Below, one piece after another: positions 1 through 9,097 of a stretch of 42,320 nucleotides of DNA. Positions within the stretch are counted from its first letter, which is position 1. Each line of letters opens with the position of its first letter. The position numbers and the translations under genes were made by a program. This DNA is from Actinomycetota bacterium (lineage in GTDB: Bacteria; Actinomycetota; Acidimicrobiia; Acidimicrobiales; JAJPHE01), in NCBI GenBank assembly GCA_027315345.1, contig DAHUYE010000010.1, positions 1 through 42,320 of the forward strand. Reading direction: 5' to 3'. The notes under the pieces are model-generated. The model was not told where the DNA came from. It saw nothing but the letters and a program-made list of their open reading frames with translations, and searched no databases.

Positions 1-160
1 CGTTCATCCCCCACCTCCCCAGGAGATCGGCCCTCCATCCCAGGAGGGAACGTATGTTCGCAGTATATCGGAGTGGTGTGACAGGGTGGTGCCAATTACG
101 CCCAGAAACGGGAAGAAATCTCGGGGACGGGCAGGCCGGGCAGGAGGTGGGGGGGGCAGA

Positions 161-268
161 AGGTAGCCGGGCAGGAGGTAGCCGGGCAGGAGGTAGCCGG
201 GCCGGCCGGGTGAGGGTGAGGGCGAGGGCGAGGGCGCGGGCGCGGGCGTGGGCGTGGGCGCGGGCGGC
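161..268. repeat. Tandem repeats: 15-mer array followed by a GC-rich hexamer array
   Basis: Two adjacent simple repeats fill the 286 bases before the first convincing gene. From 161 to about 202 the unit AGGTAGCCGGGCAGG occurs twice in full and once in part. From about 208 to 268 there is a period-6 array in which each variant hexamer appears about twice in succession (GTGAGG, GCGAGG, GCGCGG, GCGTGG). It lies just downstream of the stop of the reverse-strand dehydrogenase. An open frame from 54 has a good AGGAGG-like site at 42-47, but it soon becomes repeat translation, so I do not call a gene. The rest of 1-160 shows nothing I recognise. Confidence 0.8.
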
Positions 269-286
269 GATTCGCCGCCGATCGGG

Positions 287-1144
287 CTACTTCTTCTTGT
301 AGTCGTAGAAGCCGGCGCCGCTCTTGCGGCCCAGCTGCTCGGCGGTGACCATCCGGCGCAGGAGGGGGACGGCGGCGTAGTTGGGGTCCCGGAACTCGTT
401 GTAGAGAGCGTCCAGGATGGCCAGGCTGGTGTCCAGGCCGACCAGGTCGAGCAGGGCCAGGGGGCCCATGGGGAAGTTGCAGCCGCCCTTCATGGCTGCG
501 TCGATGTCATCCCGGGTGGCCACGCCGTTCTCCAGCAGCCGCACGGCGTTATTGAGGTAGGGGAAGAGGAGGTGGTTGACGATGAAGCCGGCCTGGTCCT
601 TCACCTGCACCGGTGACTTACCGCAGGCCTCGGCGAAGGCCCGCACCTCGGCCATGGTCTCCTCCGACGCCGTCAGGGGCCTGACCAACTCGACCAGGGC
701 CATGGCCGGGGCCGGATTGAAGAAGTGGACCCCGCAGACCCGGTCGGGCCGGCCCGTCTCCATGGCCATCTCGATCACCGGCAGGGTGGAGGTGTTGGTG
801 GACAGGATGGCGCCGTCCTTGACGATCCGGTCCAATTCGGTGAAGAGGTGCTTCTTGGTGGCCAGGTCCTCCACCACCGACTCGATGACCAGGTCACACT
901 CGGCCAGATCGGCCAGGTCGCTGGTGGCGGTGACCCGGGACAGCGCGGCGTCCCGGTCCTCGGCCGTCATCCGCTCCTTCTCCACCGACCGGTTCAGGGA
1001 CTTCTCCATCCCGGCCACGGTGGCGTCGGCCGTGTGCTGCTGACGGGACCGGAGGATCACCTCGTAACCGCTGACGGCGGCCACCTCGGTGATCCCGGAG
1101 CCCATGATCCCGGAACCGACTATTCCCACCCGCTTGATCGACAT
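287..1144 (-). CDS. 3-hydroxybutyryl-CoA dehydrogenase
   Basis: NAD(P)-dependent cytosolic enzyme interconverting acetoacetyl-CoA and 3-hydroxybutyryl-CoA, in butyrate or fatty-acid beta-oxidation type metabolism. The 285-residue length is normal for the single-domain family. A Rossmann nucleotide-binding loop opens the protein (GIVGSGIMGSG, residues 7-17), and the NTSTLP and GVHFFNPAP segments carry the family's active-site Ser/Asn and His. The C-terminal dimerising domain ends in a typical GRKSGAGFYDYKKK tail. The ATG at 1144 is preceded at 7 nt by TAGCAT (revcomp of 1152-1157), so the mRNA may be leaderless. It is divergent from the methyltransferase gene and no partner beta-oxidation genes are beside it. 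Close paralogues act on longer acyl chains, so the exact substrate is inferred. Confidence 0.93.
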   Translation of the reverse strand: MSIKRVGIVGSGIMGSGITEVAAVSGYEVILRSRQQHTADATVAGMEKSLNRSVEKERMTAEDRDAALSRVTATSDLADLAECDLVIESVVEDLATKKHLFTELDRIVKDGAILSTNTSTLPVIEMAMETGRPDRVCGVHFFNPAPAMALVELVRPLTASEETMAEVRAFAEACGKSPVQVKDQAGFIVNHLLFPYLNNAVRLLENGVATRDDIDAAMKGGCNFPMGPLALLDLVGLDTSLAILDALYNEFRDPNYAAVPLLRRMVTAEQLGRKSGAGFYDYKKK

Positions 1145-1151
1145 GGCCCGG

Positions 1152-1169
1152 ATGCTACCGACGGGTAGC
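1152..1169 (-). promoter_or_regulatory. Promoter -10 of the dehydrogenase with small inverted repeat
   Basis: On the reverse strand TAGCAT (1152-1157) ends 7 nt before the ATG at 1144. It overlaps an inverted repeat, GCTACC (1154-1159) and GGTAGC (1164-1169), in the short divergent gap to the methyltransferase gene. The repeat could be an operator, but the arms are only 6 bp. Confidence 0.4.
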
Positions 1170-1182
1170 CCCGCCGAGCCAG

Positions 1183-2034
1183 GTGAGGGACCAGGCCTGT
1201 CATCATGCGGACGTGGATCATCCCCTGTACGCCGCCGCCTACGACCGCCTGTGCGCCTCGGCCGAAGCCGCCGGCCTGGCTGAGCGGCGGGCGGCCCTGC
1301 TGGCCGACGCCACCGGGAGGGTGCTGGAGGTCGGCGGGGGCACCGGGCACAACCTCAGGTGGTACTCGGCCGCCGATTCGGTGGTGGTGCTGGAGCCGGA
1401 CGCGTCCATGGTCCGCCGCCTGGAACCCAGGCTGGCCGACTGCCCGGTCCCGGCCACGCTGATCCGGGCCGGCATCGAGGAGGCCGACCTCCAGGACGGC
1501 TCCTTCGACACGGTCGTCTGCACCCTGGTGCTCTGCACCGTCCCCGATCTGGACCGGGCCGTGGCCCGCATCCGCCGCCTCCTGGCGCCGGCCGGCCGGC
1601 TGCTGTTCCTCGAGCACACCGCCGCCCCCGGAGGGTGGGGCCTGGTCCAGCGGGCCCTCGATCCCCTCTGGCACCGGGCGGTCCCCGGTTGCCACCTGCA
1701 CCGGGACCCGGTCTCCGCCATCCGCCGGTCCGGACTGATGGTGGCCGGCTACGACCGGATCGATCTTCCCCTGGTGCCCGGGCTGCTGCGGGCCGGGGTG
1801 GTGGGAACGGCCTGTGAGCGCACCGCCGACCCGCCCGTGCCGGCGGGCACCTATCCCCGCCGGCGGTCCCTGGGTACCCACCTGAGCCCGTCCCGGGCGA
1901 GCACGGCGGTGCGGGGGGCCGGGGCCGGCCGATCGAGCCCCGGCGCGGATCTCAACGTGGGCGGGGTGCGGGGGGCCGGGGCCGGCCGATCGAGCCCCGG
2001 CGCCGATCTCAACGTGGGCGGGGTGGGGGCATGA
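1183..2034 (+). CDS. Class I SAM-dependent methyltransferase with repeat-bearing tail
   Basis: The first ~205 residues are a class I methyltransferase: motif I VLEVGGGTGHN near residues 43-53, an acidic motif II (VVVLEPD), and a post-I region TLVLCTVPDLDRAVARIRRLL followed by GRLLFLEH. This resembles small UbiE/Methyltransf_11 proteins; the substrate is unknown. After about residue 210 the protein becomes low complexity and contains a perfectly in-frame 57-bp duplication (19 residues twice), so the tail is probably a recent expansion rather than a domain. The GTG start at 1183 agrees with the conserved N-terminus; a later ATG at 1205 is in another frame. The stop overlaps the next gene's ATG (ATGA at 2031), so the two are probably translationally coupled. 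Confidence 0.85.
   Translation: MRDQACHHADVDHPLYAAAYDRLCASAEAAGLAERRAALLADATGRVLEVGGGTGHNLRWYSAADSVVVLEPDASMVRRLEPRLADCPVPATLIRAGIEEADLQDGSFDTVVCTLVLCTVPDLDRAVARIRRLLAPAGRLLFLEHTAAPGGWGLVQRALDPLWHRAVPGCHLHRDPVSAIRRSGLMVAGYDRIDLPLVPGLLRAGVVGTACERTADPPVPAGTYPRRRSLGTHLSPSRASTAVRGAGAGRSSPGADLNVGGVRGAGAGRSSPGADLNVGGVGA
1910..2023 (+). repeat. 57-bp direct tandem repeat, two copies, in frame
   Basis: Units 1910-1966 and 1967-2023 differ at a single base (GCGCGGAT versus GCGCCGAT). The length is a multiple of three, so each encodes 19 residues ending in SSPGADLNVGGV within the C-terminal tail of the methyltransferase. The near identity points to a recent duplication. Confidence 0.9.
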
Positions 2035-2699
2035 GCGGGCCCCTTTTGCTGGTCGGGGGGGCGGAGTGGCAGGAGGGCTGCAGCTTCGACGCCGAGGCCT
2101 TCGAGGCCGCCGGCCGGCCCGAGGTCCTGGTTCTTCCCACCGCCGCCGCCTATGAGCATCCGGAGAGGGCGGTGGCCACGGCGACGGCGTGGTTTGCCGG
2201 ATTCGGGGCCAAGGCGGTGGGGCTGGAGGTGCTCAAGCGGCCCGACGCCGAGCGGGAGGACCTGGCCGCCCAGGTGGCGGCGGCCCGGTTCGTCTACCTG
2301 GGCGGCGGCTCCCCGTTGCATCTGCGCTCGGTGCTCAAGGACTCGGCGGTGTGGCGGGCCCTGGTGTCGGCCTGGGAGGGGGGCGCCACCGTGGCCGGAT
2401 CCTCGGCCGGGGCCATGGCCTTGACCGACCCGATGGTCGATCCCCGGGGCGGCGCCTTCACTCTGGGCCTGGGCCTGGTCGCCCCGCTGGCGGTGGTGCC
2501 CCATTACTCGGGATGGTCGGAGGAGAAGACCCGCCGGACCATGGAGCTGGCCCCCAAGGACGTGTCCATCCTGGCTATCGATGAGCGCACCGCCGCCATC
2601 CGGGACTCCGAGGGAAACTGGCGGGCGGCCGGTGCCGGCCGGGTCCACGTGTTCATGAACGGTCAGGAAAGGCCGCTGACGGAGGTGAAGATCGGGTGA
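2031..2699 (+). CDS. Peptidase S51 family protein (cyanophycinase / dipeptidase E-like)
   Basis: A 222-residue cytosolic protein with the class I glutaminase-like fold of the S51 serine peptidases. The nucleophile elbow is GSSAGAMAL (catalytic Ser near residue 126), preceded by the family's YLGGGSPLHL strand. The VVPHYSGW segment supplies the likely catalytic His. S51 enzymes remove N-terminal Asp from peptides or degrade cyanophycin; no cyanophycin synthetase is nearby, so the substrate is open. The start overlaps the methyltransferase stop by 4 nt, and the next gene starts inside this gene's last codons (GTGA at 2696), so three genes form a tight operon. Confidence 0.85.
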   Translation: MSGPLLLVGGAEWQEGCSFDAEAFEAAGRPEVLVLPTAAAYEHPERAVATATAWFAGFGAKAVGLEVLKRPDAEREDLAAQVAAARFVYLGGGSPLHLRSVLKDSAVWRALVSAWEGGATVAGSSAGAMALTDPMVDPRGGAFTLGLGLVAPLAVVPHYSGWSEEKTRRTMELAPKDVSILAIDERTAAIRDSEGNWRAAGAGRVHVFMNGQERPLTEVKIG

Positions 2700-3448
2700 G
2701 CGTCCCGGGCGGGGAGGATGGTGCCGAGGAGTTCTACGAGGAGGACGACGGCGCCGGCTACCGCCGGCGTTTCCCTCGTTGGGCCGTCATCGGTCTGGTG
2801 ATCGTGGTGCTGGGCGGGGGCGGCCTGGGCCTGGGCCTGGGTCTGACCGGCCGGTCCACCCCCGCCCCCAGCGGGCCGGAGGGCGTGCCGGTCCAGAATG
2901 TTCCCGACCTGGCTCCGGCTTCGACTACGGCCTCGGGCGCACCGGTGGACGGCATCACCTGCCGGCCGACCATGGACCAGGCGGCGACCTTCCACATCCA
3001 CGATCACGTCGACATATTCGTCAACGGCCAGCAGCGCCGTCTGCCGGCCGGGGCCGGGATAGCCGCCCCCCGACTGGCCGAACATCTCACCACCGGGCTG
3101 TTCGTGGACAACGCCCCTTCGGGTTGCCTCTATTGGCTCCACGTCCACTCCAATGACGGGATCATCCACATCGAGGCGCCGCACAAGGGGTCCTTCACCC
3201 TGGGCCAGTTCTTCGACATCTGGGGCCAACCTCTGTCATCCGACCAGGTCGGTCCCGCCCGCGGAACGGTGGTGGCCTTCCTCGACGGGCGGGCGTTCCA
3301 CGGGAATCCCCGGAACATCCCGCTCCTCCCGCAGGGCGTCATCCAACTCGACGTCGGAACCCCGGTCGTCCCCTTCCAACCCATCCAGTTCAAGGTGACG
3401 GGACTATGTGGAGCCGGCACCTTGAACTGCAGCACCTCCGGCAGCTGA
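2696..3448 (+). CDS. Membrane-anchored His-rich extracytoplasmic protein, unnamed family
   Basis: A 250-residue protein with an acidic cytoplasmic N-terminus (~25 residues), one hydrophobic Gly-rich segment at about residues 29-53, a Pro/Ser/Thr linker, and an extracytoplasmic domain. That domain has closely spaced histidines (TFHIHDHVDIF, then CLYWLHVHSNDGIIHIEAP) and the segment FTLGQFFDIWGQPL. I recognise this combination from unnamed proteins of Actinobacteria and Acidobacteria but know no function. Two HxH clusters suggest metal binding, which is inference. Several Cys residues could form disulfides outside the cell. It starts with GTG overlapping the S51 peptidase stop and is last in that operon. 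Confidence 0.7.
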   Translation: MSVPGGEDGAEEFYEEDDGAGYRRRFPRWAVIGLVIVVLGGGGLGLGLGLTGRSTPAPSGPEGVPVQNVPDLAPASTTASGAPVDGITCRPTMDQAATFHIHDHVDIFVNGQQRRLPAGAGIAAPRLAEHLTTGLFVDNAPSGCLYWLHVHSNDGIIHIEAPHKGSFTLGQFFDIWGQPLSSDQVGPARGTVVAFLDGRAFHGNPRNIPLLPQGVIQLDVGTPVVPFQPIQFKVTGLCGAGTLNCSTSGS

Positions 3449-3492
3449 CGCGCCGCCGGGCCGCCCGGCAGGCCAAGGCGGAGCCGGCCGGG

Positions 3493-4047
3493 TCAGTCGG
3501 ATTCGGTGATGGTCACCGAGACCATCCCGACCTTCTCCTTGACCGAGCCGCCCGGCGTGCCGACCGCTTCGAGAGCGGCCACCACCTCTAGACCGGATAC
3601 GACCTTTCCGAACAGTGAGTACTGGGGTGGGAGGCGGGCGCCGTCGGGGCCGCAGATGATGAAGAACTGGCTGCCGTTGGTGTTGGGCCCGGCGTTGGCC
3701 ATGGCCAGTGAGCCGATCTCGTAGCGGTTGGGCTTGGGCAGCTCATCGGCAAACTTGTAGCCGGGGCCGCCGCGGCCGGAGCCCTCGGGGTCTCCCCCCT
3801 GCACCACGAAGCCGGGGATGATGCGATGGAAGGTGACCCCGTCGTAGTAGTGGTAGCGGGCCAGGAAGACGAAGTTGTTGACTGTCTTGGGGGCGTTGAC
3901 GGGATCCAGGGCGATGGTCAGGGTGCCCTTGGTGGTCTCCATGGTGGCCGTGTAGCGCTTGGCCGGGTCGATCACCATCGGGGGCTCGGCGTCGAACTTC
4001 TGGCGCTTGGGGCTGGAGCCATCCGGGTTGGGGGCTTCGACGGTCAT
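3493..4047 (-). CDS. Peptidyl-prolyl cis-trans isomerase, cyclophilin type
   Basis: A 184-residue cyclophilin catalysing cis-trans isomerisation of Xaa-Pro bonds. Hallmarks are in order: YYDGVTFHRIIPGFVVQGGDP (catalytic Arg in FHR), GSGRGGPGY, LAMANAGPNTNGSQFFI, and LFGKVVSGLEVV. There is no signal peptide or membrane segment, so it is likely cytosolic. The short N-terminal extension carrying VEAPNPDGSSPKRQKF is also seen in degraded form in the adjacent paralogue (CPNPDGSSPHMAHF), suggesting duplication. The stop of the upstream cyclophilin lies 16 bp before this start, with AAGGGA as a plausible ribosome site, so the two are co-transcribed from 4978. Confidence 0.95.
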   Translation of the reverse strand: MTVEAPNPDGSSPKRQKFDAEPPMVIDPAKRYTATMETTKGTLTIALDPVNAPKTVNNFVFLARYHYYDGVTFHRIIPGFVVQGGDPEGSGRGGPGYKFADELPKPNRYEIGSLAMANAGPNTNGSQFFIICGPDGARLPPQYSLFGKVVSGLEVVAALEAVGTPGGSVKEKVGMVSVTITESD

Positions 4048-4063
4048 TGGTTGTCCCTTCGGA

Positions 4064-4978
4064 TCAGGAGGCGGTGACGGTGATCTTGGAGATGAGCACC
4101 ACCGTCTTGGGGGCGCCGCCCAGGCAGGTCTGGTCGCTGCTGGGGCAGGGCTCGTAGAGCGCGGCGATCTTCTGCAGCACGGCCAGGCTGGCCGAGTCGG
4201 TGATGTGGCCGAAGGTCACGTAGGTGCCCTGGCTGTCCAGGGCGGAGGCGGCCGAGCCGTAGACGAAGAAGTACTGGGCCGAGCCGCTGTTGGCGCCCGA
4301 GCCCCGGGCCATCACGACGTCACCGGGGCTGTACTTGTAGGGCCCGGTCAGCTGGCCCGAGGAGTTGGTGGTCATGGTCGGCTCGTCCGGGATGTTGTAG
4401 CCCGGGCCGGGATCGGAGATGGACTGGGTGTTGGGCGAGCCGGTCTGTTCGATGTCGATGCTGGTGTCGATGCGGTCGATGCTGGTGCCGTCGTAGTAGT
4501 GGTACCAGCTCAACACGGCGAAGTTGTTGGCCGTCTTGGGGGTGTTCTTGGTGTCCAGGGTGAAGGTGATGTCGCCCTGGTTGGTCGTCATGTTGACGGT
4601 GTAGGTCTTGGCCGGATCGATGCACATGGGCGGCGGGGTGGAGGGGAAGTGGGCCATGTGGGGCGAGGAGCCGTCCGGGTTGGGACAGGCCCAGGTCTTG
4701 AGCGTGCCCCCACCGGTCACCGGGGGAGCGCTGGGCGGGATCCCGGCGGCGGCGGTGGTAGTGGTGGCCGCCGTGGTGCTGGTGGTCGAGCTGGCGTTGA
4801 CGTTGGTCTTCTTGGAGCCGCCCAGGCTGGTCAGGACGACCAGAACGACGATGACGGCGACGATGGCGACCGCCAAGCCGCCCTGGCGCATTCGGGTCCG
4901 GCGCTTCCGGGCGGCCTCCAGCTGGGCCCGCCGGTACTGGCGGCCTTCTCTCTGACGCTGTCGTTTGTCCGTGGGCAC
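4064..4978 (-). CDS. Membrane-anchored divergent cyclophilin-like protein
   Basis: A 304-residue protein with a basic cytoplasmic N-terminus (residues 1-32), one transmembrane helix (~33-52, LAVAIVAVIVVLVVL), a Thr/Ala/Ser-rich linker, then a cyclophilin-like domain outside the membrane. Compared with its neighbour the active site is eroded: the FHRIIPGF..QGGDP region reads SIDRIDTSIDIEQTGSP, keeping Arg but losing most partners, and GSQFFI reads GSAQYFFV. It may bind proline peptides without much catalysis, which is inference. Two pairs of Cys (ACPNP, and EPCPSSDQTC near the end) could be disulfide bonded. The GTG start at 4978 lies 8 nt after TACCTT (4987-4992 reversed), consistent with a leaderless transcript heading this two-gene operon. 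Confidence 0.85.
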   Translation of the reverse strand: MPTDKRQRQREGRQYRRAQLEAARKRRTRMRQGGLAVAIVAVIVVLVVLTSLGGSKKTNVNASSTTSTTAATTTTAAAGIPPSAPPVTGGGTLKTWACPNPDGSSPHMAHFPSTPPPMCIDPAKTYTVNMTTNQGDITFTLDTKNTPKTANNFAVLSWYHYYDGTSIDRIDTSIDIEQTGSPNTQSISDPGPGYNIPDEPTMTTNSSGQLTGPYKYSPGDVVMARGSGANSGSAQYFFVYGSAASALDSQGTYVTFGHITDSASLAVLQKIAALYEPCPSSDQTCLGGAPKTVVLISKITVTAS

Positions 4979-4986
4979 GGCCGATC

Positions 4987-4992
4987 AAGGTA
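4987..4992 (-). promoter_or_regulatory. -10 hexamer of the cyclophilin operon
   Basis: TACCTT on the reverse strand ends 8 nt before the GTG at 4978, and there is no Shine-Dalgarno sequence in between. No clear -35 is visible. Confidence 0.45.
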
Positions 4993-5052
4993 GTCGGCCC
5001 GCCGGAGGCGCCGACAGCCGCCAATCCCGGCGGTGAGCCGACAGGGCGCTGG

Positions 5053-5058
5053 TAGTTT
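5053..5058 (+). promoter_or_regulatory. -10 hexamer of the aspartate kinase gene
   Basis: TAGTTT ends 7 nt before the GTG at 5066, so transcription would begin at or next to the start codon. This supports 5066 over the in-frame GTG at 5033, which would put the hexamer inside the coding region. Confidence 0.5.
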
Positions 5059-5065
5059 CGGCCTC

Positions 5066-6280
<1,215 letters not shown>

Positions 6281-6303
6281 GGGGCCGCCCGGCCGCCGGC
6301 GCG

Positions 6304-6359
6304 ATCATCGGCAGGCGCCGGCGCAAATCATCGGCAGGGCGGGGGCGCAAATCATCGGC
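6304..6359 (+). repeat. Three short direct repeats between ask and asd
   Basis: ATCATCGGC occurs at 6304, 6327 and 6351 (spacing 23 and 24). The last two sit in a longer identical unit, GGCGCAAATCATCGGC (6320-6335 and 6344-6359). The regular spacing of about two helical turns and the position 20 bp before the asd -10 would suit an activator or repressor site, but a simple duplication is equally possible. Confidence 0.6.
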
Positions 6360-6380
6360 GGCGGCCTCGGGACCGGCCCG

Positions 6381-7451
<1,071 letters not shown>

Positions 7452-7464
7452 GGGGTGCTGAGAC

Positions 7465-8685
7465 TCAGCAGGCGTAGTCGCTGTCAGCCGGGGTGCTCGT
7501 CCACTGCGTGACGGTGACCGCCCCACCGGTGAAGGAGGGTTGGGCGGCGCAGTTGGCCTGCGCCTGAGTCCCGGTGGTGGCGCCCGGGAGCCAGACCGGG
7601 ATCCGGTACAGGGAGCCGGATGCAGCCGTCGTGCCCCCGGTCACCTGGTCCCACTGCTGGGAGGTCGAATAGGCGCCGATGCCGCTCACCCCGGCCGCCT
7701 GCAACCCGGCCATCATGCCCTGCAGGTCGGCCACGTTCATGGCCTGCCCACTCGTCCCGCTCTGCCACGTGCTCACCGTCTCGACGTCGAGCCACCACTG
7801 GTAGGAACCCGGATCGGGAGCCACCGTCACCGGCGGGGACTGGGAATTGATGGCGTTGGCGGCAGCCGTCAGCCAGCTGGCGTCCTGGGCGGCCTTGTTG
7901 TATCCGTACTGCCAGGCGCAGGCCGTCGAGTTCGCCCCCGCCGTGGCCGGGCCCGAGGTGGTCGCCACGGTTGTGGTGGTGCAGGAGCCGTAAGGATCGG
8001 CAGAGGACGAGGACGTCGGCCAGTCGGAGATCTGGGTACCGGCGTAGACGTTGCCCGGGTCGGCCGTGTTGAGGTACAGGGATGACTTGGGCTGGCTGCT
8101 CTGGCCGGTGGAGGACGCCACCGACCAGTACAGCTCGCTCTGCGTGTACGACGGATAGGCAGAGGACGGCCCCAGGCAGGGATTGAGGTTGTTGGCCAGC
8201 CCGTCGTTGAGCCCGACGATGCCGAAGGCGCCCCCGCTGGGCAGGGAGCTGCCGCACTGGGGATAGGAGACGTCATAGCCGGGGGCCACCGGAGCCGTGG
8301 CGGAGCCGACGGCCGCCATACCCACGATCGGGGCGTTGAGCGGCTTGGCCCCCATGGACCCGGCGAAGTGGGCGTCACCGAAGGCGAAGATGCCGCCGTC
8401 TCTGGCCACCATCCAGTACCCGCCCCCGTCCGGCGTGGAGGCCATGCCCACTATCGGGGCGTTGAGGGTCTTGCCCCCCATGGACCCGTCGAAGGGGGCG
8501 TTGAAGGCGAAGATCCCCCCGTCGGCGGCCACCATCCAGTACCCGCCGGTGGCGGTTGACGCCTGTGCTCGGGGCGCCGCCACGGCCAGGACGAGTGACC
8601 CGAGCAGGGAAAGGACGAGGGCCACGGCGGCGGCGGCCGCCTGGTGCCGACGCGGGTCCCGGGAGGAAAACTGCACTGATCGCAC
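7465..8685 (-). CDS. Secreted GH25-like (DUF1906-like) protein with two surface repeats
   Basis: A 406-residue exported protein. Residues 1-42 form a Sec signal peptide (RRHQ, then a long hydrophobic Ala/Val/Leu core, cleavage near AQAS). Two ~42-residue repeats follow (GYWMVAADGGIFAF and GYWMVARDGGIFAFGDA). The C-terminal ~260 residues begin GYDVSYPQC and contain GFGIVG-like, GYNKAAQDA, WWLDVETVSTW and GIGAYSTSQQWDQVTGG, ending TQWTSTPADSDYAC. This layout resembles glycoside-hydrolase-25-like TIM barrels of actinobacterial secreted proteins; the LDVET acidic pair would be the candidate catalytic site. Several Cys probably form disulfides. The GTG start lies 7 nt after TAAGTT (8693-8698 reversed). 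Enzymatic activity is unproven. Confidence 0.75.
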   Translation of the reverse strand: MRSVQFSSRDPRRHQAAAAAVALVLSLLGSLVLAVAAPRAQASTATGGYWMVAADGGIFAFNAPFDGSMGGKTLNAPIVGMASTPDGGGYWMVARDGGIFAFGDAHFAGSMGAKPLNAPIVGMAAVGSATAPVAPGYDVSYPQCGSSLPSGGAFGIVGLNDGLANNLNPCLGPSSAYPSYTQSELYWSVASSTGQSSQPKSSLYLNTADPGNVYAGTQISDWPTSSSSADPYGSCTTTTVATTSGPATAGANSTACAWQYGYNKAAQDASWLTAAANAINSQSPPVTVAPDPGSYQWWLDVETVSTWQSGTSGQAMNVADLQGMMAGLQAAGVSGIGAYSTSQQWDQVTGGTTAASGSLYRIPVWLPGATTGTQAQANCAAQPSFTGGAVTVTQWTSTPADSDYAC

Positions 8686-8692
8686 GGCCGCG

Positions 8693-8698
8693 AACTTA
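8693..8698 (-). promoter_or_regulatory. -10 hexamer of the GH25-like gene
   Basis: TAAGTT on the reverse strand ends 7 nt before the GTG at 8685, with no ribosome site in between, again matching leaderless initiation. Confidence 0.45.
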
Positions 8699-8742
8699 TC
8701 TTGAGGTCCCGAGGTCGCCAGGTCGGCCCCGGAACGCCTGAT

Positions 8743-9021
8743 TCAGCAGGAGCAGGGGATGTTTCCGCACTTGGGGCAGCCGGCGGCGTACAGCCCGCCC
8801 GCATCCTCGAGGGACAGGCCGAGCTGTTCGGCCAGGGAGGCCAGCCAGGCCAGGACGTCCCCCAGTTCGTGCAGCTGGTCGGCGGGGCTGCCCTTGCGCA
8901 CGGCCTGAGCCAGCTCGCCCACCTCCTCGGTCAGCCAGGCCACCGAGGCGGCCAGGCCCCGGGAGCGGTCCCGTTCCCCGTAGGTACGCCGCATCAGGTC
9001 CTGCAGTTCCGACAGCTCCAT
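8743..9021 (-). CDS. MazG-like nucleotide pyrophosphohydrolase domain protein
   Basis: A 92-residue small MazG-type protein, expected to hydrolyse non-canonical or excess NTPs in the cytosol. The family signature is seen as WLTEEVGELAQAV (residues 29-41, the EExxE metal-binding helix) and HELGDVLAWLASLA (51-64, the ExxD helix). The frame extends upstream to 9471, but only from the ATG at 9021 does the sequence look like this family. Upstream it is shadow coding opposite the Tat protein. The C-terminus is unusual: CPKCGNIPCSC, four cysteines in eleven residues, which could bind zinc. Confidence 0.85.
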   Translation of the reverse strand: MELSELQDLMRRTYGERDRSRGLAASVAWLTEEVGELAQAVRKGSPADQLHELGDVLAWLASLAEQLGLSLEDAGGLYAAGCPKCGNIPCSC

Positions 9022-9097
9022 GCGCCCATCCTGTCGGGCGGGGCGAGCTCCGGGCGATGACCGGACCGTAGGAGGGCATCGGTAGCCTGGGCGGGCT

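Noticed and set aside
54-302. 82-codon frame with a good ribosome site
   Set aside because: After ~25 residues it is only the translation of the 15-mer and hexamer arrays, and it runs into the 3' end of the reverse-strand dehydrogenase.
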